The notes: generated by a model not told the origin, from the letters alone. A stretch of 64,000 nucleotides of DNA from Allonocardiopsis opalescens (GCF_003002095.1 NZ_PVZC01000004.1:124001-188000); one strand, 5' to 3'; positions 39,768 through 48,368 are shown, counted from the first letter of the stretch. Program-made: numbers and translations.

Positions 39768-40067
39768 TCAGGCGGCGTTGGCGCGGCGCATGCGGCGCCG
39801 GCGCTCCGAGGCGCGCTCGTCCTCGTTCATGGCACCCCAGGTGCCGTACTTCTCGGGTCGGGAAATCGCGTAGTCGAGGCATTCTGTGCGAACGGGACAC
39901 TGAGCGCAGATCTCCTTGGCCTTGCGCTCGCGGATCTCGCGCTCGGGCTGGCGTTCGCCGTCAGGGCCGAAGAAGAGCACGAGGTCCTCGCCCCGGCACG
40001 CCGCGGCGTCCTGCCAGCCCCAGCTTGGGCGAGGGCGAAGCGCGGCCTGCCGACGTACCTGAGACAT
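39768..40067 (-). CDS. WhiB-family Fe-S transcriptional regulator
   Basis: A 99-residue WhiB-like protein. Four cysteines, C24, C54, C57 and C63 (ACRGED...EICAQCPVRTEC), would hold a redox- or NO-sensitive 4Fe-4S cluster. The usual beta-turn GVWGG reads GTWGAM (75-80), a departure from the consensus. The basic C-terminus ERRRRMRRANAA should bind DNA. WhiB proteins usually work by docking on the principal sigma factor. The ATG at 40067 has GGATGG 7 nt upstream; an in-frame ATG at 40133 would add 22 unlikely residues. Which WhiB subgroup it belongs to is not clear to me. Its long upstream gap suggests complex control. Confidence 0.88.
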   Translation of the reverse strand: MSQVRRQAALRPRPSWGWQDAAACRGEDLVLFFGPDGERQPEREIRERKAKEICAQCPVRTECLDYAISRPEKYGTWGAMNEDERASERRRRMRRANAA

Positions 40068-40490
40068 GGTTGAACCATCCTTACTGGAATCACTAGTAAG
40101 CTGAACGACAGCTGGGTCCTGCGTAAAGGTCATTCAGCGTGAACGAGCCCGCATGGCCCTAACCACACGGAGGCCACAGTTGTTTCCGTGTCTTCCGGGT
40201 TGGAGCCGCCGGGGCGCCGACCGCTGGAGAGGCGGTGCGCTCACGCAGAGGCCGCGGAGGCGACGAAGGCCGTTCCCGCGAACCGATACGCAATCATGCC
40301 ACTTCCATCCCCGCTTGTGTACGGGGAGGTGACAATTTCTCGCCCAACCGTTATCTGGCAGTGCCGCCGGAGCGTCGGGGTGCGGAGTGCCGGGCGGTCT
40401 GGGCCACCTTCCTCATTGAGTTTGCGTTGTATCGACGGCGGAGTCAAGTGTGACGTGGTATGGTCCACCGCTTCGCGGGCCAGGGGCGCC
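40068..40490. other. intergenic region upstream of whiB
   Basis: 423 bp with a less GC-rich core (about 40290-40450) and no supported gene. It must hold the leftward whiB promoter and the end of the MBL-fold transcript. TTACTAG on the reverse strand about 30 bp before the whiB start is a possible -10 but has no clear -35. Confidence 0.45.
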
Positions 40491-41135
40491 CTAGAGCTCC
40501 AGCTCCGCACCGGGCGGCAGCCGCTGGAAGTCGCCGAAGTCACGTCCGGCCAGCTCCAGATGGCGGCCGTAGACCTCCAGGCCGCGCTCGCCGAGCAGCG
40601 CGTCGTGGATCGCGATCGCGCGCTTGGGGGCCACCGCGCGGGCGTAGTCGATCATCTCGCCGCTCTTGAGCCACGGGGCGTTCAGCGGCAGCAGCAGCGT
40701 CTCCACCCGAGCCTGGGGGACCGTCAGCGCGTCGCCGGGGTGGAAGACCGCGCCGTCGACCAGGAAGCCGACGTTCGCGAGCTCCGGCAGGTCGGGGTGG
40801 ATCACCGCGTGCCGCTCGCCGTGCACCCGCACGCTGAAGCCGCCCACCTCGAAGGCGTCGCCGTGCGCGACGGCGTGCACCTCCACACCCCGCTCCGCCA
40901 GCTCGTCCAGCCGCGCGGCGATGCCCGCGTGGGTGTACACGCGCAGCCCCGGCCTGGCGTCGGCCGCCGCGCGCAGCCGCTCCAGGTCGAAGTGGTCGGG
41001 GTGCTCATGGGTGACGAGCACGGCGTCCGCCCCGACCGCGGCGTCCGGCTCGCTGAAGACCCCCGGGTCGATCACCAGCGTGGTTCCGTTCCCGGCCAGG
41101 CGCACGCTCGCATGGCCCTGTTTCGTCAGTCGCAT
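40491..41135 (-). CDS. MBL-fold metal-dependent hydrolase (UlaG-like)
   Basis: A 214-residue metallo-beta-lactamase-fold protein. ATG 41135 begins RLTKQGHASVRL, the usual opening of the UlaG/YtnP-like group. The metal site is THEHPDHFD (HxHxDH), with further ligands in GERHAV, the HPGDAL Asp and the final IAIHDALLG His. It should bind two metal ions and hydrolyse a small ester, lactone or phosphodiester in the cytoplasm; the substrate is not known. The gene stands alone and is transcribed leftward. Confidence 0.87.
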   Translation of the reverse strand: MRLTKQGHASVRLAGNGTTLVIDPGVFSEPDAAVGADAVLVTHEHPDHFDLERLRAAADARPGLRVYTHAGIAARLDELAERGVEVHAVAHGDAFEVGGFSVRVHGERHAVIHPDLPELANVGFLVDGAVFHPGDALTVPQARVETLLLPLNAPWLKSGEMIDYARAVAPKRAIAIHDALLGERGLEVYGRHLELAGRDFGDFQRLPPGAELEL

Positions 41136-41328
41136 GGACACGCCGATTCCCGATCGTCCGCGCCGGAAACGCCGGGCCGGTGGGCGATCGCGGCGCCGGG
41201 CGGCACGTGAGAGCGGGCACATCCGGGCACCCCGGCGCCGCCGGACGCGTCAGACTGGTGACCGTCCGCGAACGGGCGCCGCGCCAGCGGCGAGCACCGA
41301 CAGCATCGACAGTGAGGACCGAACCGCC

Positions 41329-41736
41329 GTGGGGCTGATCCGTCTCATCCTGAACGTCATCTGGCTCTTCGTCGCCGGGCTGTGGCTGGCCCTCGGCTAC
41401 GCGCTGGCCGGCCTGATCTGCTGCATCCTGATCGTCACCATCCCCTGGGGCATCGCCTCCTTCCGGATGGCCAACTACGCGCTGTGGCCCTTCGGCCGCA
41501 AGCTGGTCCGGCGCCGCGAGGCCGGCGCGATGAGCACCATCGGCAACGTGGTGTGGATCATCTTCGCCGGCTGGTGGCTGGTGCTGGGGCACATCGCCTC
41601 GGCCGTCGGCCTGGCCGTGACCATCGTCGGCATCCCGATGGCCTGGGCCAACCTCAAGCTGATCCCCGTCGCCATCGCGCCGCTGGGCAACGAGATCGTC
41701 GACAGCGACGACCCCGGGGAGGCCTGGCGCCCCTGA
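41329..41736 (+). CDS. YccF-domain inner-membrane protein
   Basis: A 135-residue membrane protein of the YccF family. Two repeats of the YccF unit are clear: LILNVIWLFVAGLWLALGY...IPWGIASFRMANYALWPFGR and IGNVVWIIFAGWWLVLGH...IPMAWANLKLIPVAIAPLG. Each repeat has a hydrophobic pair of helices followed by a Pro-Phe/Leu-Gly turn. The GTG at 41329 is chosen from homology and from GAGGA 11 nt before it. Function unknown; family members are uncharacterised. Confidence 0.85.
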   Translation: MGLIRLILNVIWLFVAGLWLALGYALAGLICCILIVTIPWGIASFRMANYALWPFGRKLVRRREAGAMSTIGNVVWIIFAGWWLVLGHIASAVGLAVTIVGIPMAWANLKLIPVAIAPLGNEIVDSDDPGEAWRP

Positions 41737-41752
41737 CGCGCCGCGGCACCGC

Positions 41753-41793
41753 AACGGCCGCGCCCGTGCGCACCGCGCACCGGCGCGGCCGTT
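41753..41793 (+). terminator. hairpin terminator after yccF gene
   Basis: AACGGCCGCGCC (41753-41764) pairs with GGCGCGGCCGTT (41782-41793), with a further inner GTGCGC/GCGCAC stem. It lies 16 bp past the stop. Confidence 0.85.
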
Positions 41794-41931
41794 CGCCGTC
41801 CGGGCCCGGCCGCCCGCCACTTTTCCGGTTTGTGTCGCCGGGCGGCGTTCGCGTAACAGGCGCCGACGTCATTTCCCGCCATTCAGCCGAGATTGTTTCC
41901 AATTCGTATCGCTGATTGCGGTTACCACCCC

Positions 41932-41960
41932 TTGGCGGCGGAAGGTACGCACGGTAAGCA
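41932..41960 (+). promoter_or_regulatory. putative cstA promoter
   Basis: TTGGCG (41932-41937), exactly 17 nt, TAAGCA (41955-41960). The predicted start near 41967 gives a leader of about 75 nt. The 304-bp gap upstream of cstA otherwise contains only the yccF terminator. Confidence 0.6.
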
Positions 41961-42040
41961 TGCTTCGCATGGCGCGGAGTCATCGTCCGCGCCTGCGCCG
42001 CGCCAGGACGCGGCGCCGATGCCCAGAGAGTGAGGGAACG

Positions 42041-44224
42041 GTGTCGTCCCAGACCGACAGTGCCGACACGGCCACACCGCGGCGCAGGTTGAACATCGGG
42101 CAGATCCTCATCTGGACGGCCGTCGCCGTCATCGGCGCGGTCGCCTGGGGCGTGCTGGCGCTGTCGCGCGGCGAGGAGATCTCGGCCGCCTGGCTGATCT
42201 TCGCCGCGCTCGCCTCGTACGCCATCGGGTACCGCTTCTACAGCCGCTTCATCGCCTACCGCGTCCTGCGGGTCGACGCCCGCCGCGCCACCCCCGCCGA
42301 ACGGCTCAACAACGGCACCGACTTCCACCCCACCGACCGCCGGGTGCTGTTCGGGCACCACTTCGCCGCGATCGCCGGCGCCGGGCCGCTGGTCGGCCCG
42401 GTGCTCGCCGCGCAGATGGGCTACCTCCCCGGCACCTTGTGGATCATCATCGGCGTCATCTTCGCGGGCGCCGTGCAGGACATGGTCGTGCTGTTCTTCT
42501 CGATGCGCCGCAACGGCAAGAGCCTCGGCCAGATGGCGCGCGAGGAGATCGGCCCGGTGGGCGGCATCGCGGCGCTGATCGCGGTGCTGGCCATCATGGT
42601 CATCCTGCTGGCGGTGCTGGCGATGGTCGTCGTCAACGCGCTCGCCGACTCCCCGTGGGGCACCTTCTCCATCGCGATGACCATCCCCATCGCGCTGTTC
42701 ATGGGCTTCTACCTGCGCTACCTGCGCCCCGGGCGGGTGGTCGAGGTCTCCCTCATCGGCGTGGTGCTGCTGCTGGCCGCGATCGCCGGCGGCGGCTGGG
42801 TGGCGGAGTCGCCGCTGGGCGACGCCTTCCTGCTCAGCCCCAACCAGCTCACCCTCGCCCTCGTCATCTACGGCTTCGTCGCCTCGGTGCTGCCGGTGTG
42901 GATGCTGCTCGCCCCGCGCGACTACCTGTCGACCTTCATGAAGATCGGCGTGGTGGTGCTGCTGGCGGTCTCCATCGTCGTCGCCAACCCGGCGCTGCAG
43001 CTGCCCGACTTCACCGCCTTCGCCTTCAACGGCGAGGGACCGGTCTTCGCCGGCTCGCTGTTCCCCTTCGTGTTCATCACCATCGCCTGCGGCGCCCTGT
43101 CGGGCTTCCACGCCCTGATCTCCTCGGGCACCACCCCGAAGCTGATCGAGAAGGAGCCGCAGATCCGGGTGATCGGCTACGGCTCGATGCTCACCGAGTC
43201 CTTCGTCGCGGTGATGGCGCTGATCACCGCGTGCATCCTGGACCCCGGCGTGTACTTCGCGATGAACATGCCGGCCACCATGCTCGGCGACACGCTGCAG
43301 AGCGCGTCGGCCGCCGTGGCGGGCATCGGCTTCCAGGTCAGCCCGGAGACCCTGGCCGCCACCGCCGCCTCCATCGAGGAGTCGACGATCACCGGCCGCA
43401 CCGGCGGCGCGCCGACCTTCGCGCTGGGCGCCGCCGAGATCTTCTCGGCCCTGTTCGGCGGGCCTGCCGCGATGGCCTTCTGGTACCACTTCGCGGTCAT
43501 GTTCGAGGCCCTGTTCATCCTCACCACCGTCGACGCCGGCACCCGCGTCGGCCGGTTCATGATCCAGGACACCGTCGGCAACTTCTGGAAGCCGATGAAG
43601 GACGTCAGCTGGAAGCCCGGCCTGTGGATGACCAGCGCGCTCATCGTGGCCGCCTGGGGCTACTTCCTGTGGGCGGGGGTGAACGACCCGCTGGGCGGCA
43701 TCAACCAGCTGTTCCCGCTGTTCGGCATCGCCAACCAGCTGCTGGCCGCCGTCGCCCTCGCGGTCTGCACCACGCTGCTGATCAAGTCGGGGCGGGCCAA
43801 GTACGCCTGGGTCACCCTGGTACCGCTGGCCTGGGACGCGGTGGTCACCCTCACCGCCAGCTGGCAGAAGGTCTTCTCGCCCGACCCCACCATCGGCTTC
43901 TTCGCCCAGCGGCAGCAGTACGTCGAGGCGCTGGCCGCGGGCGAGACCAGCCTCGGCCCGGCCGGCGACGTCGACGCGATGCGCCAGGTGGTGGTGAACA
44001 CCACCGTCGACGGAATCCTGTCCGTGCTCTTCGCCGTGCTGATCATCATCATCCTGGCCGACGCCGTCCGGGTGTGGATCAAGGCGCTGCGCGTCCGCGA
44101 GCCGCTGCCCAGCGCCGAGCACCCCTTCGAGCCCTCGAAGCTGTGGGCGCCTGCCGGGCTCATCCCCACCCGCGAGGAGCGCGCCGAACGCGCCGAGCGG
44201 GAGAAGGAGACGGCCGGAGCGTGA
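42041..44224 (+). CDS. cstA: carbon starvation protein CstA family transporter
   Basis: A 727-residue integral membrane protein of the CstA/BtsT family, which imports peptides or pyruvate under carbon limitation in enterobacteria. Diagnostic stretches include FHPTDRRVLFGHHFAAIAGAGP, LVGPVLAAQMGYLPG, ACGALSGFHALISSGTTPK and GRFMIQDTVGN. About 16 to 18 hydrophobic helices are visible. GTG 42041 is chosen because AGGGA lies 4 nt upstream; the frame is open further back but only as basic residues. The small YbdD gene overlaps its stop, the usual companion of CstA. Confidence 0.92.
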   Translation: MSSQTDSADTATPRRRLNIGQILIWTAVAVIGAVAWGVLALSRGEEISAAWLIFAALASYAIGYRFYSRFIAYRVLRVDARRATPAERLNNGTDFHPTDRRVLFGHHFAAIAGAGPLVGPVLAAQMGYLPGTLWIIIGVIFAGAVQDMVVLFFSMRRNGKSLGQMAREEIGPVGGIAALIAVLAIMVILLAVLAMVVVNALADSPWGTFSIAMTIPIALFMGFYLRYLRPGRVVEVSLIGVVLLLAAIAGGGWVAESPLGDAFLLSPNQLTLALVIYGFVASVLPVWMLLAPRDYLSTFMKIGVVVLLAVSIVVANPALQLPDFTAFAFNGEGPVFAGSLFPFVFITIACGALSGFHALISSGTTPKLIEKEPQIRVIGYGSMLTESFVAVMALITACILDPGVYFAMNMPATMLGDTLQSASAAVAGIGFQVSPETLAATAASIEESTITGRTGGAPTFALGAAEIFSALFGGPAAMAFWYHFAVMFEALFILTTVDAGTRVGRFMIQDTVGNFWKPMKDVSWKPGLWMTSALIVAAWGYFLWAGVNDPLGGINQLFPLFGIANQLLAAVALAVCTTLLIKSGRAKYAWVTLVPLAWDAVVTLTASWQKVFSPDPTIGFFAQRQQYVEALAAGETSLGPAGDVDAMRQVVVNTTVDGILSVLFAVLIIIILADAVRVWIKALRVREPLPSAEHPFEPSKLWAPAGLIPTREERAERAEREKETAGA

Positions 44225-44430
44225 GCACCCGCCCCCTCGCCGCCAGGCTGCGCGCGACCCTGCGCGCGGCCTGGCGGATCACCCGCGAGATCGCGGGCGA
44301 ACGCGCCTACGAGATCTACCTGGAGCACCACGCCGAGCACCACCCGGGCACCCCGCCCATGGGCGAGCGCGAGTTCTGGCGCCGGCACACCGACGCCCGC
44401 GACGCCCGCCCCGGCGAGCGCTGCTGCTGA
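44221..44430 (+). CDS. YbdD/YjiX family small protein
   Basis: A 69-residue protein of the YbdD/DUF466 family, which almost always follows CstA-type transporters. The core AWRITREIAGERAYEIYLEHHAEHHPGTPPMGEREFWRR matches the family pattern of a central YE-Y-H-H-P-PM--REFWR. The chain ends in two Cys, as often seen in homologues. Start GTG 44221 overlaps the cstA stop by GTGA, so it is coupled to cstA translation. Recent work suggests that YbdD-type partners are needed for transport by CstA-like pyruvate carriers; here this is inference. Confidence 0.88.
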   Translation: MSTRPLAARLRATLRAAWRITREIAGERAYEIYLEHHAEHHPGTPPMGEREFWRRHTDARDARPGERCC

Positions 44431-44431
44431 G

Positions 44432-44481
44432 GCCGCCGCCCCTGAGCCGACCCCTACGGGGCAACTCAGGTGCGCGGCGGC
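44432..44481 (+). terminator. branched hairpin terminator after cstA-ybdD
   Basis: GCCGCCGC and CCTGAG (44432-44446) pair with CTCAGG and GCGGCGGC (44465-44481), with an inner CCCC-TAC-GGGG hairpin at 44451-44461. It begins 1 bp after the stop. Confidence 0.7.
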
Positions 44482-44576
44482 GGGTCCGTTCCGGCGCGGC
44501 GGCGGCACCGTGCGCCATCATGGAGACCCGGGCGCGCCGCGGGGGCGCGCCCGACGGGCGAGGGGGTGCCCCCACC

Positions 44577-45860
44577 ATGGCGACGACCGATCCGCGCACG
44601 GGCCGCCGCGAGGCGCCGCTGCTGCGCAGGGCCAGCGACGCCGCCTGGCGGCTGCTGGTCCTGCTGGCGGCGGCGGCCCTGCTGCTGCTCGCCCTGAACT
44701 ACCTGCGGGTCGTGGTGATCCCGGTCATCCTCGCCACCTTCATCACCGCCATCCTGATGCCGCCCGCCCTGTGGCTGCGCCGCTCCGGCCTGCCCTGGGT
44801 GCCCGAGCAGTGGCGACGCGCCGTCGCCACCACGATCGTCAGCGTCGGCGCCATCGTGCTCGCCACCGGTGTGGTGTGGGCGCTGGTGCCGCCCACCGTC
44901 GACGGCTTCGACGAGCTGGGCGCCAGCGTCGGCGAGGCCATCACCGAGATCGAGACCCTGCTCGGCACCCTCGGCCTGGACGACGCCACCCTGTCCGCGC
45001 TCATCGGCCAGGCGCAGACGGAGCTGAGCCAGAACGCCGAGCGCATCGCCACCGGCGCGCTGCAGAGCGCCGTGGTGGTCGGCGAGATCGTCGTCGGCCT
45101 CATCCTCACCCTGGTGCTGGTCGTGTACTTCCTGCACGGCGGCGACCGCCTGTTCGCCTGGGTGCTGGAGCTGTTCCCGCGGGTCGGCCAGGGCCCGATC
45201 CGGCGGGCCGGCCGGCTCACCTGGGAGGTGTCGGCGCGCTACGTGCGCGGCATCGCCATCGTCGGCCTGTTCAACAGCGTCGTCTTCGGCATCTGCCTGG
45301 TGCTGCTCGGTGTGCCGCTCGCGCTGCCGCTGGCCGTCCTGACCTTCATCGGCGCCTTCCTGCCCATCGTCGGCGCCTTCCTGTCCGGCCTGCTGGCCGC
45401 GCTGGTCGCCTTCGTCGCGCACGACTGGCTCATCGCGCTGGCCGTCATCGCCGCGGCGGTCCTGGTCCAGCAGCTCGAAGGCCACCTGCTCGCCCCCCGC
45501 GTGTACGGGCGCGCCCTCGACCTGCCCTCGGTGGTGGTGCTGCTCGCCATCGCGGGCGGCACCGTCATCGGCGGCATCCTCGGCGCCTTCCTGGCCGCCC
45601 CCGTGTCCGCGGTCGTGGTCGCGCTGCTGCACAGCCGCCCGTTCAGCTCCGACGGCGACGACCCCGTCGCCACCCCGGCGCCGCTGCCCGAACCGGCCGA
45701 GGAGGCGGTGCCCGGCGAGCCGCCGTCCGCCGAGAAGGTCGACGGCGAGCCCGGTCCGCCGCCGGGCCCCGGCCCGCGCGCCGGCTCCGAGGGCGCGGGC
45801 GCGCCCTCCGCCGCAGGGGGGAGCACCCGCGGCGACGAAAGTCGTAGGCGGGACTGGTGA
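44577..45860 (+). CDS. AI-2E family membrane exporter
   Basis: A 427-residue protein of the AI-2E transporter family (formerly UPF0118), whose members include exporters of AI-2 and Na+/H+ antiporters. Eight hydrophobic segments are seen, with the central loop FDELGASVGEAITEIETLLG and the family elements YFLHGGDRLFAWVLELFP, SARYVRGIAIVGLFNSVVFG and LTFIGAFLPIVGAFLSG. The C-terminal 75 residues are a Pro/Glu-rich disordered tail. I chose ATG 44577, with GAGGGGG 10 nt upstream, though that site lies in a GGGGG/CCCCC hairpin; ATG 44520 is an alternative adding 19 residues. The substrate in actinobacteria is unknown. Confidence 0.83.
   Translation: MATTDPRTGRREAPLLRRASDAAWRLLVLLAAAALLLLALNYLRVVVIPVILATFITAILMPPALWLRRSGLPWVPEQWRRAVATTIVSVGAIVLATGVVWALVPPTVDGFDELGASVGEAITEIETLLGTLGLDDATLSALIGQAQTELSQNAERIATGALQSAVVVGEIVVGLILTLVLVVYFLHGGDRLFAWVLELFPRVGQGPIRRAGRLTWEVSARYVRGIAIVGLFNSVVFGICLVLLGVPLALPLAVLTFIGAFLPIVGAFLSGLLAALVAFVAHDWLIALAVIAAAVLVQQLEGHLLAPRVYGRALDLPSVVVLLAIAGGTVIGGILGAFLAAPVSAVVVALLHSRPFSSDGDDPVATPAPLPEPAEEAVPGEPPSAEKVDGEPGPPPGPGPRAGSEGAGAPSAAGGSTRGDESRRRDW
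45831..45847. promoter_or_regulatory. candidate response-regulator palindrome 1
   Basis: Reverse strand reads CTACGAC-TTTC-GTCGCC, nearly the same as the site at 47796-47813. It lies in the last codons of the AI-2E gene, about 70-85 bp upstream of the histidine-kinase start. Confidence 0.5.
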
Positions 45861-45902
45861 GCCCGGGTACCAGCGGATGACGTGCGGCGGCCCCGGCCGA
45901 CC

Positions 45903-45908
45903 TAGGCT
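45903..45908 (+). promoter_or_regulatory. probable leaderless -10 element of the kinase gene
   Basis: TAGGCT ends 8 nt before the GTG start at 45917, and there is no Shine-Dalgarno. Confidence 0.45.
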
Positions 45909-45916
45909 GTGACGCC

Positions 45917-47101
45917 GTGGAGGGAGCAGACCGGTACCGCGTCGTGCGCTGGGTCCGCTGGTGGTGGCTGCGCCGCCACACGGTCGTCGACCTGGCCATC
46001 GCCGTCGTCGCGTGGCCGCCCAGCCTCGGCCTGGCGGTGACCGCCTTCGGCGGCGGGCTGCCGGTGACCCTGCTGCTGTCGGTACCCCTGGTGACCGGCC
46101 TGTCGGTCGCCGCCTACTTCCGCCGCTCGCACCCGGTGGTCTTCTTCGCCGTCGCGATGCTGGCCGCCGTCACCACCGCCAACGTGCCCGCGGTGATGTT
46201 CGCGCTGTACACCTACCCGGCCTGGCGCCCCGACCGGGCCACCCTCGCCGTGCTGACCGCGGTGGCCGGGATCGCCGCCGTCAGCGTCGACGCCTGGTAC
46301 GTGGCCAACACGCCCGCCGCCCTCGTCATCCGCCTGGTCATGTTCGTGCTCAGCCCGGTGCTGCTGGGGCTGTGGATCGGCACCCGCCGCCAGCTGGTGG
46401 ACAACCTGCGCGAGCGCGCCGAGCGGCTGGAGCGCGAGCAGCACCTCCAGGCCGAGCGCGCCATCGTCAGCGAGCGCACCCGCATCGCCCGCGAGATGCA
46501 CGACGTCGTCGCGCACCGCGTCAGCCTGATGGTGCTGCACGCGGGCGGCCTGGAGGTCTCCGCCCCCGACGGCCGCACCGCCGAGACCGCGGCGCTGATC
46601 CGCACCACCGGCCGGGAGGCGCTGACCGAGCTGCGCCACATCCTCGGGGTGCTGCGCGCCGACGCCGACGGGCCCCCGCTGGCGCCGCAGCCCACCATCG
46701 CCGACGTCGCCCGACTGGTCGAGGCCTCCCGCCAGGCCGGCGTCGACGTCGCCTACGAGGTCCGGGGCGAGCCCGGGGCGGCGGCCGACGCGGTGGAGCG
46801 CACCGCCTACCGGGTGGTGCAGGAAGGGCTGACCAACGCCGCCAAGCACGCGCCCGGCGCGGCCGTGCGCGTCACGGTCGCCTACCGGGCCGGCGCGGTC
46901 GCGGTGACCGTCGCCAACGGGCCGCCCGGACCCCGCACCGCGCCGCCGCTGCCTAGTGGCGGCCACGGCCTGGTGGGGCTGCGCGAGCGGGCCGCCCTGA
47001 TCGGCGGCGCCCTGAGCGCCGGACCCGAACCCGGCGGAGCCGGCTGGCGGCTCACCGCCGAACTGCCGCTGAACCTGCCCGAGCACGACTCCGAGGGATG
47101 A
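45917..47101 (+). CDS. NarL-type sensor histidine kinase
   Basis: A 394-residue membrane histidine kinase. Residues 20-160 hold five to six transmembrane helices (VVDLAIAVVAWPPSLGLAV, LPVTLLLSVPLVTGLSV and others) with almost no extracellular domain, so it probably senses a membrane or envelope state. The HisKA_3 dimerisation motif is RTRIAREMHDVVAHRVSLM with the phosphorylated His near 195. The ATPase domain has the N-box VVQEGLTNAAKHAPG and G-box GGHGLVGLRERAALIGG. The response-regulator gene begins 3 bp after it. A palindrome 70-85 bp upstream, shared with the next promoter region, suggests autoregulation. Confidence 0.9.
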   Translation: MEGADRYRVVRWVRWWWLRRHTVVDLAIAVVAWPPSLGLAVTAFGGGLPVTLLLSVPLVTGLSVAAYFRRSHPVVFFAVAMLAAVTTANVPAVMFALYTYPAWRPDRATLAVLTAVAGIAAVSVDAWYVANTPAALVIRLVMFVLSPVLLGLWIGTRRQLVDNLRERAERLEREQHLQAERAIVSERTRIAREMHDVVAHRVSLMVLHAGGLEVSAPDGRTAETAALIRTTGREALTELRHILGVLRADADGPPLAPQPTIADVARLVEASRQAGVDVAYEVRGEPGAAADAVERTAYRVVQEGLTNAAKHAPGAAVRVTVAYRAGAVAVTVANGPPGPRTAPPLPSGGHGLVGLRERAALIGGALSAGPEPGGAGWRLTAELPLNLPEHDSEG

Positions 47102-47104
47102 CAC

Positions 47105-47752
47105 ATGATCCGGGTACTGCTGGTCGACGACGAGCAGCTGGTCCGCTCCGGCCTCAGGATGATCCTCGACAGCGCCGACGACATCGAGGTGGTGGGGGAG
47201 GCCGGCGACGGCGGCACCGCCCTCGGCCAGGTCGACGCCCTGCGGCCCGACGTGGTGCTGATGGACATCCGGATGCCCGGGACCGACGGACTCACCGCCA
47301 CCCGCCGGCTCGCCGGGCGGCCCGGCGCCCCGCACGTCATCGTGCTCACCACCTTCGACCTGGACGAGTACGTCCACCGCGCCCTGCGCGCCGGGGCCGT
47401 GGGCTTCCTGCTCAAGGACACCCCGCCGCGCGACCTGGTCGGCGCCGTGCGCACCGTGGTGGCCGGCAACGCGATGCTGGCGCCCAGCGTGACCAAGCGG
47501 CTGCTCGACGGCTTCGCCGCCTCGGGAGGGGAGCGGGCCGAGGCCGCCAGGGCCAGGCTCGCCGTGCTCACCGAGCGGGAGCGCGCGGTCCTCACCGCGA
47601 TCGCGCAGGGGCTGTCCAACGCCGACGTCGGCGCCCGGCTGCAGATGCGCGAGGCGACCGTCAAGGCCCACGTCAGCCGCATCCTGGCCAAGCTGGGCCT
47701 GCAGAACCGGGTGCAGGCCGCGATCCTCGCCCACGACGCCGAACGGGTGTGA
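47105..47752 (+). CDS. NarL/LuxR-type response regulator
   Basis: A 215-residue DNA-binding response regulator, partner of the kinase just upstream. The receiver domain (1-120) has D8/D9, phosphoacceptor D54 (VLMDIRMPG), a Thr in VIVLTTFD and K in FLLKDTPP. A linker (about 125-150) leads to a LuxR-type helix-turn-helix (150-205): LTERERAVLTAIAQGLSNADVGARLQMREATVKAHVSRILAKLG. It presumably binds the two similar palindromes seen near the kinase promoter and downstream of this gene. The start is ATG 47105, and the intergenic spacing of 3 bp implies translational coupling. Confidence 0.92.
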   Translation: MIRVLLVDDEQLVRSGLRMILDSADDIEVVGEAGDGGTALGQVDALRPDVVLMDIRMPGTDGLTATRRLAGRPGAPHVIVLTTFDLDEYVHRALRAGAVGFLLKDTPPRDLVGAVRTVVAGNAMLAPSVTKRLLDGFAASGGERAEAARARLAVLTERERAVLTAIAQGLSNADVGARLQMREATVKAHVSRILAKLGLQNRVQAAILAHDAERV

Positions 47753-47795
47753 CGCCGCCGCCGAGCCCCCTTTCGTCGCGGCCGCGCCGGCAGGG

Positions 47796-47813
47796 CTGCG
47801 ACTTTGGTCGCAG
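47796..47813. promoter_or_regulatory. candidate response-regulator palindrome 2
   Basis: CTGCGAC-TTTG-GTCGCAG, a perfect 7-bp inverted repeat with a 4-nt centre, 98 bp before the peptidoglycan-binding-like gene. A further half site TTTCGTCGC lies at 47771-47779. Confidence 0.55.
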
Positions 47814-47910
47814 GCCGGGTCCAGCCCCGAGGCCGACGCGCGCCGGGTCCGCGCGGCGCACCCTGGATGGGACGGGCCGCGCACGGCGGCCCGGTCCGGG
47901 GGTGAGGACG

Positions 47911-48288
47911 ATGGCGGCGCACACGGCGGTACCCGCGATGGCGGCGGAGGCGGCACGGACCGAGCGGGAGGCGGCCCCGCCCGGCCGCGTCCGGCGGACC
48001 CTGGACCTGCTCGGCGCGCTCGCGCGGGCCCTGTTCACGGCCGAGGGCGCCGAGACGGCGCTGCCCGCCGCCGACCCGGCCGAGGTGCGGGCGCTGCTCA
48101 TCGAACTGGGCCGCCTGGACGCCGCCGAGCACCCGGCCGGGCTGCCCGCCGCGCTGGCCGCCTTCCAGCGCGACGCCGGGCTGCCCGCCGACGGGGTGGC
48201 CGGCGGGCGCACCGTGACCGCGCTCACCCGCGCCGCCCGCGAACGCCGCGAGCTGGCCGCCCTCGGCCTACTCGCGCCGCGCGGCTGA
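47911..48288 (+). CDS. peptidoglycan-binding-like domain protein
   Basis: A 125-residue protein. After an Ala/Arg-rich N-terminus (1-50) comes a PG_binding_1-like module: AEVRALLIELGRLDAAEHPAGLPAALAAFQRDAGLPADGVAGGRTVTALTRA. There, the A-F-Q-R-D-A-G-L-P-A-D-G-V core is the hallmark of the peptidoglycan-binding fold. There is no obvious signal peptide, so it may act in the cytoplasm or be exported by an unusual path. ATG 47911 has GAGGA 2 nt upstream (overlapping AGGACG). It may be a target of the two-component system upstream, judging from the palindrome before it. Confidence 0.72.
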   Translation: MAAHTAVPAMAAEAARTEREAAPPGRVRRTLDLLGALARALFTAEGAETALPAADPAEVRALLIELGRLDAAEHPAGLPAALAAFQRDAGLPADGVAGGRTVTALTRAARERRELAALGLLAPRG

Positions 48289-48368
48289 ACGCGGAGCCGG
48301 GACGGCCCGCCGCTCTCGCGGACCGGGCGGGCGCCGCGGAGTCGGCGCGGCGCACGGCCGCACCCGGC

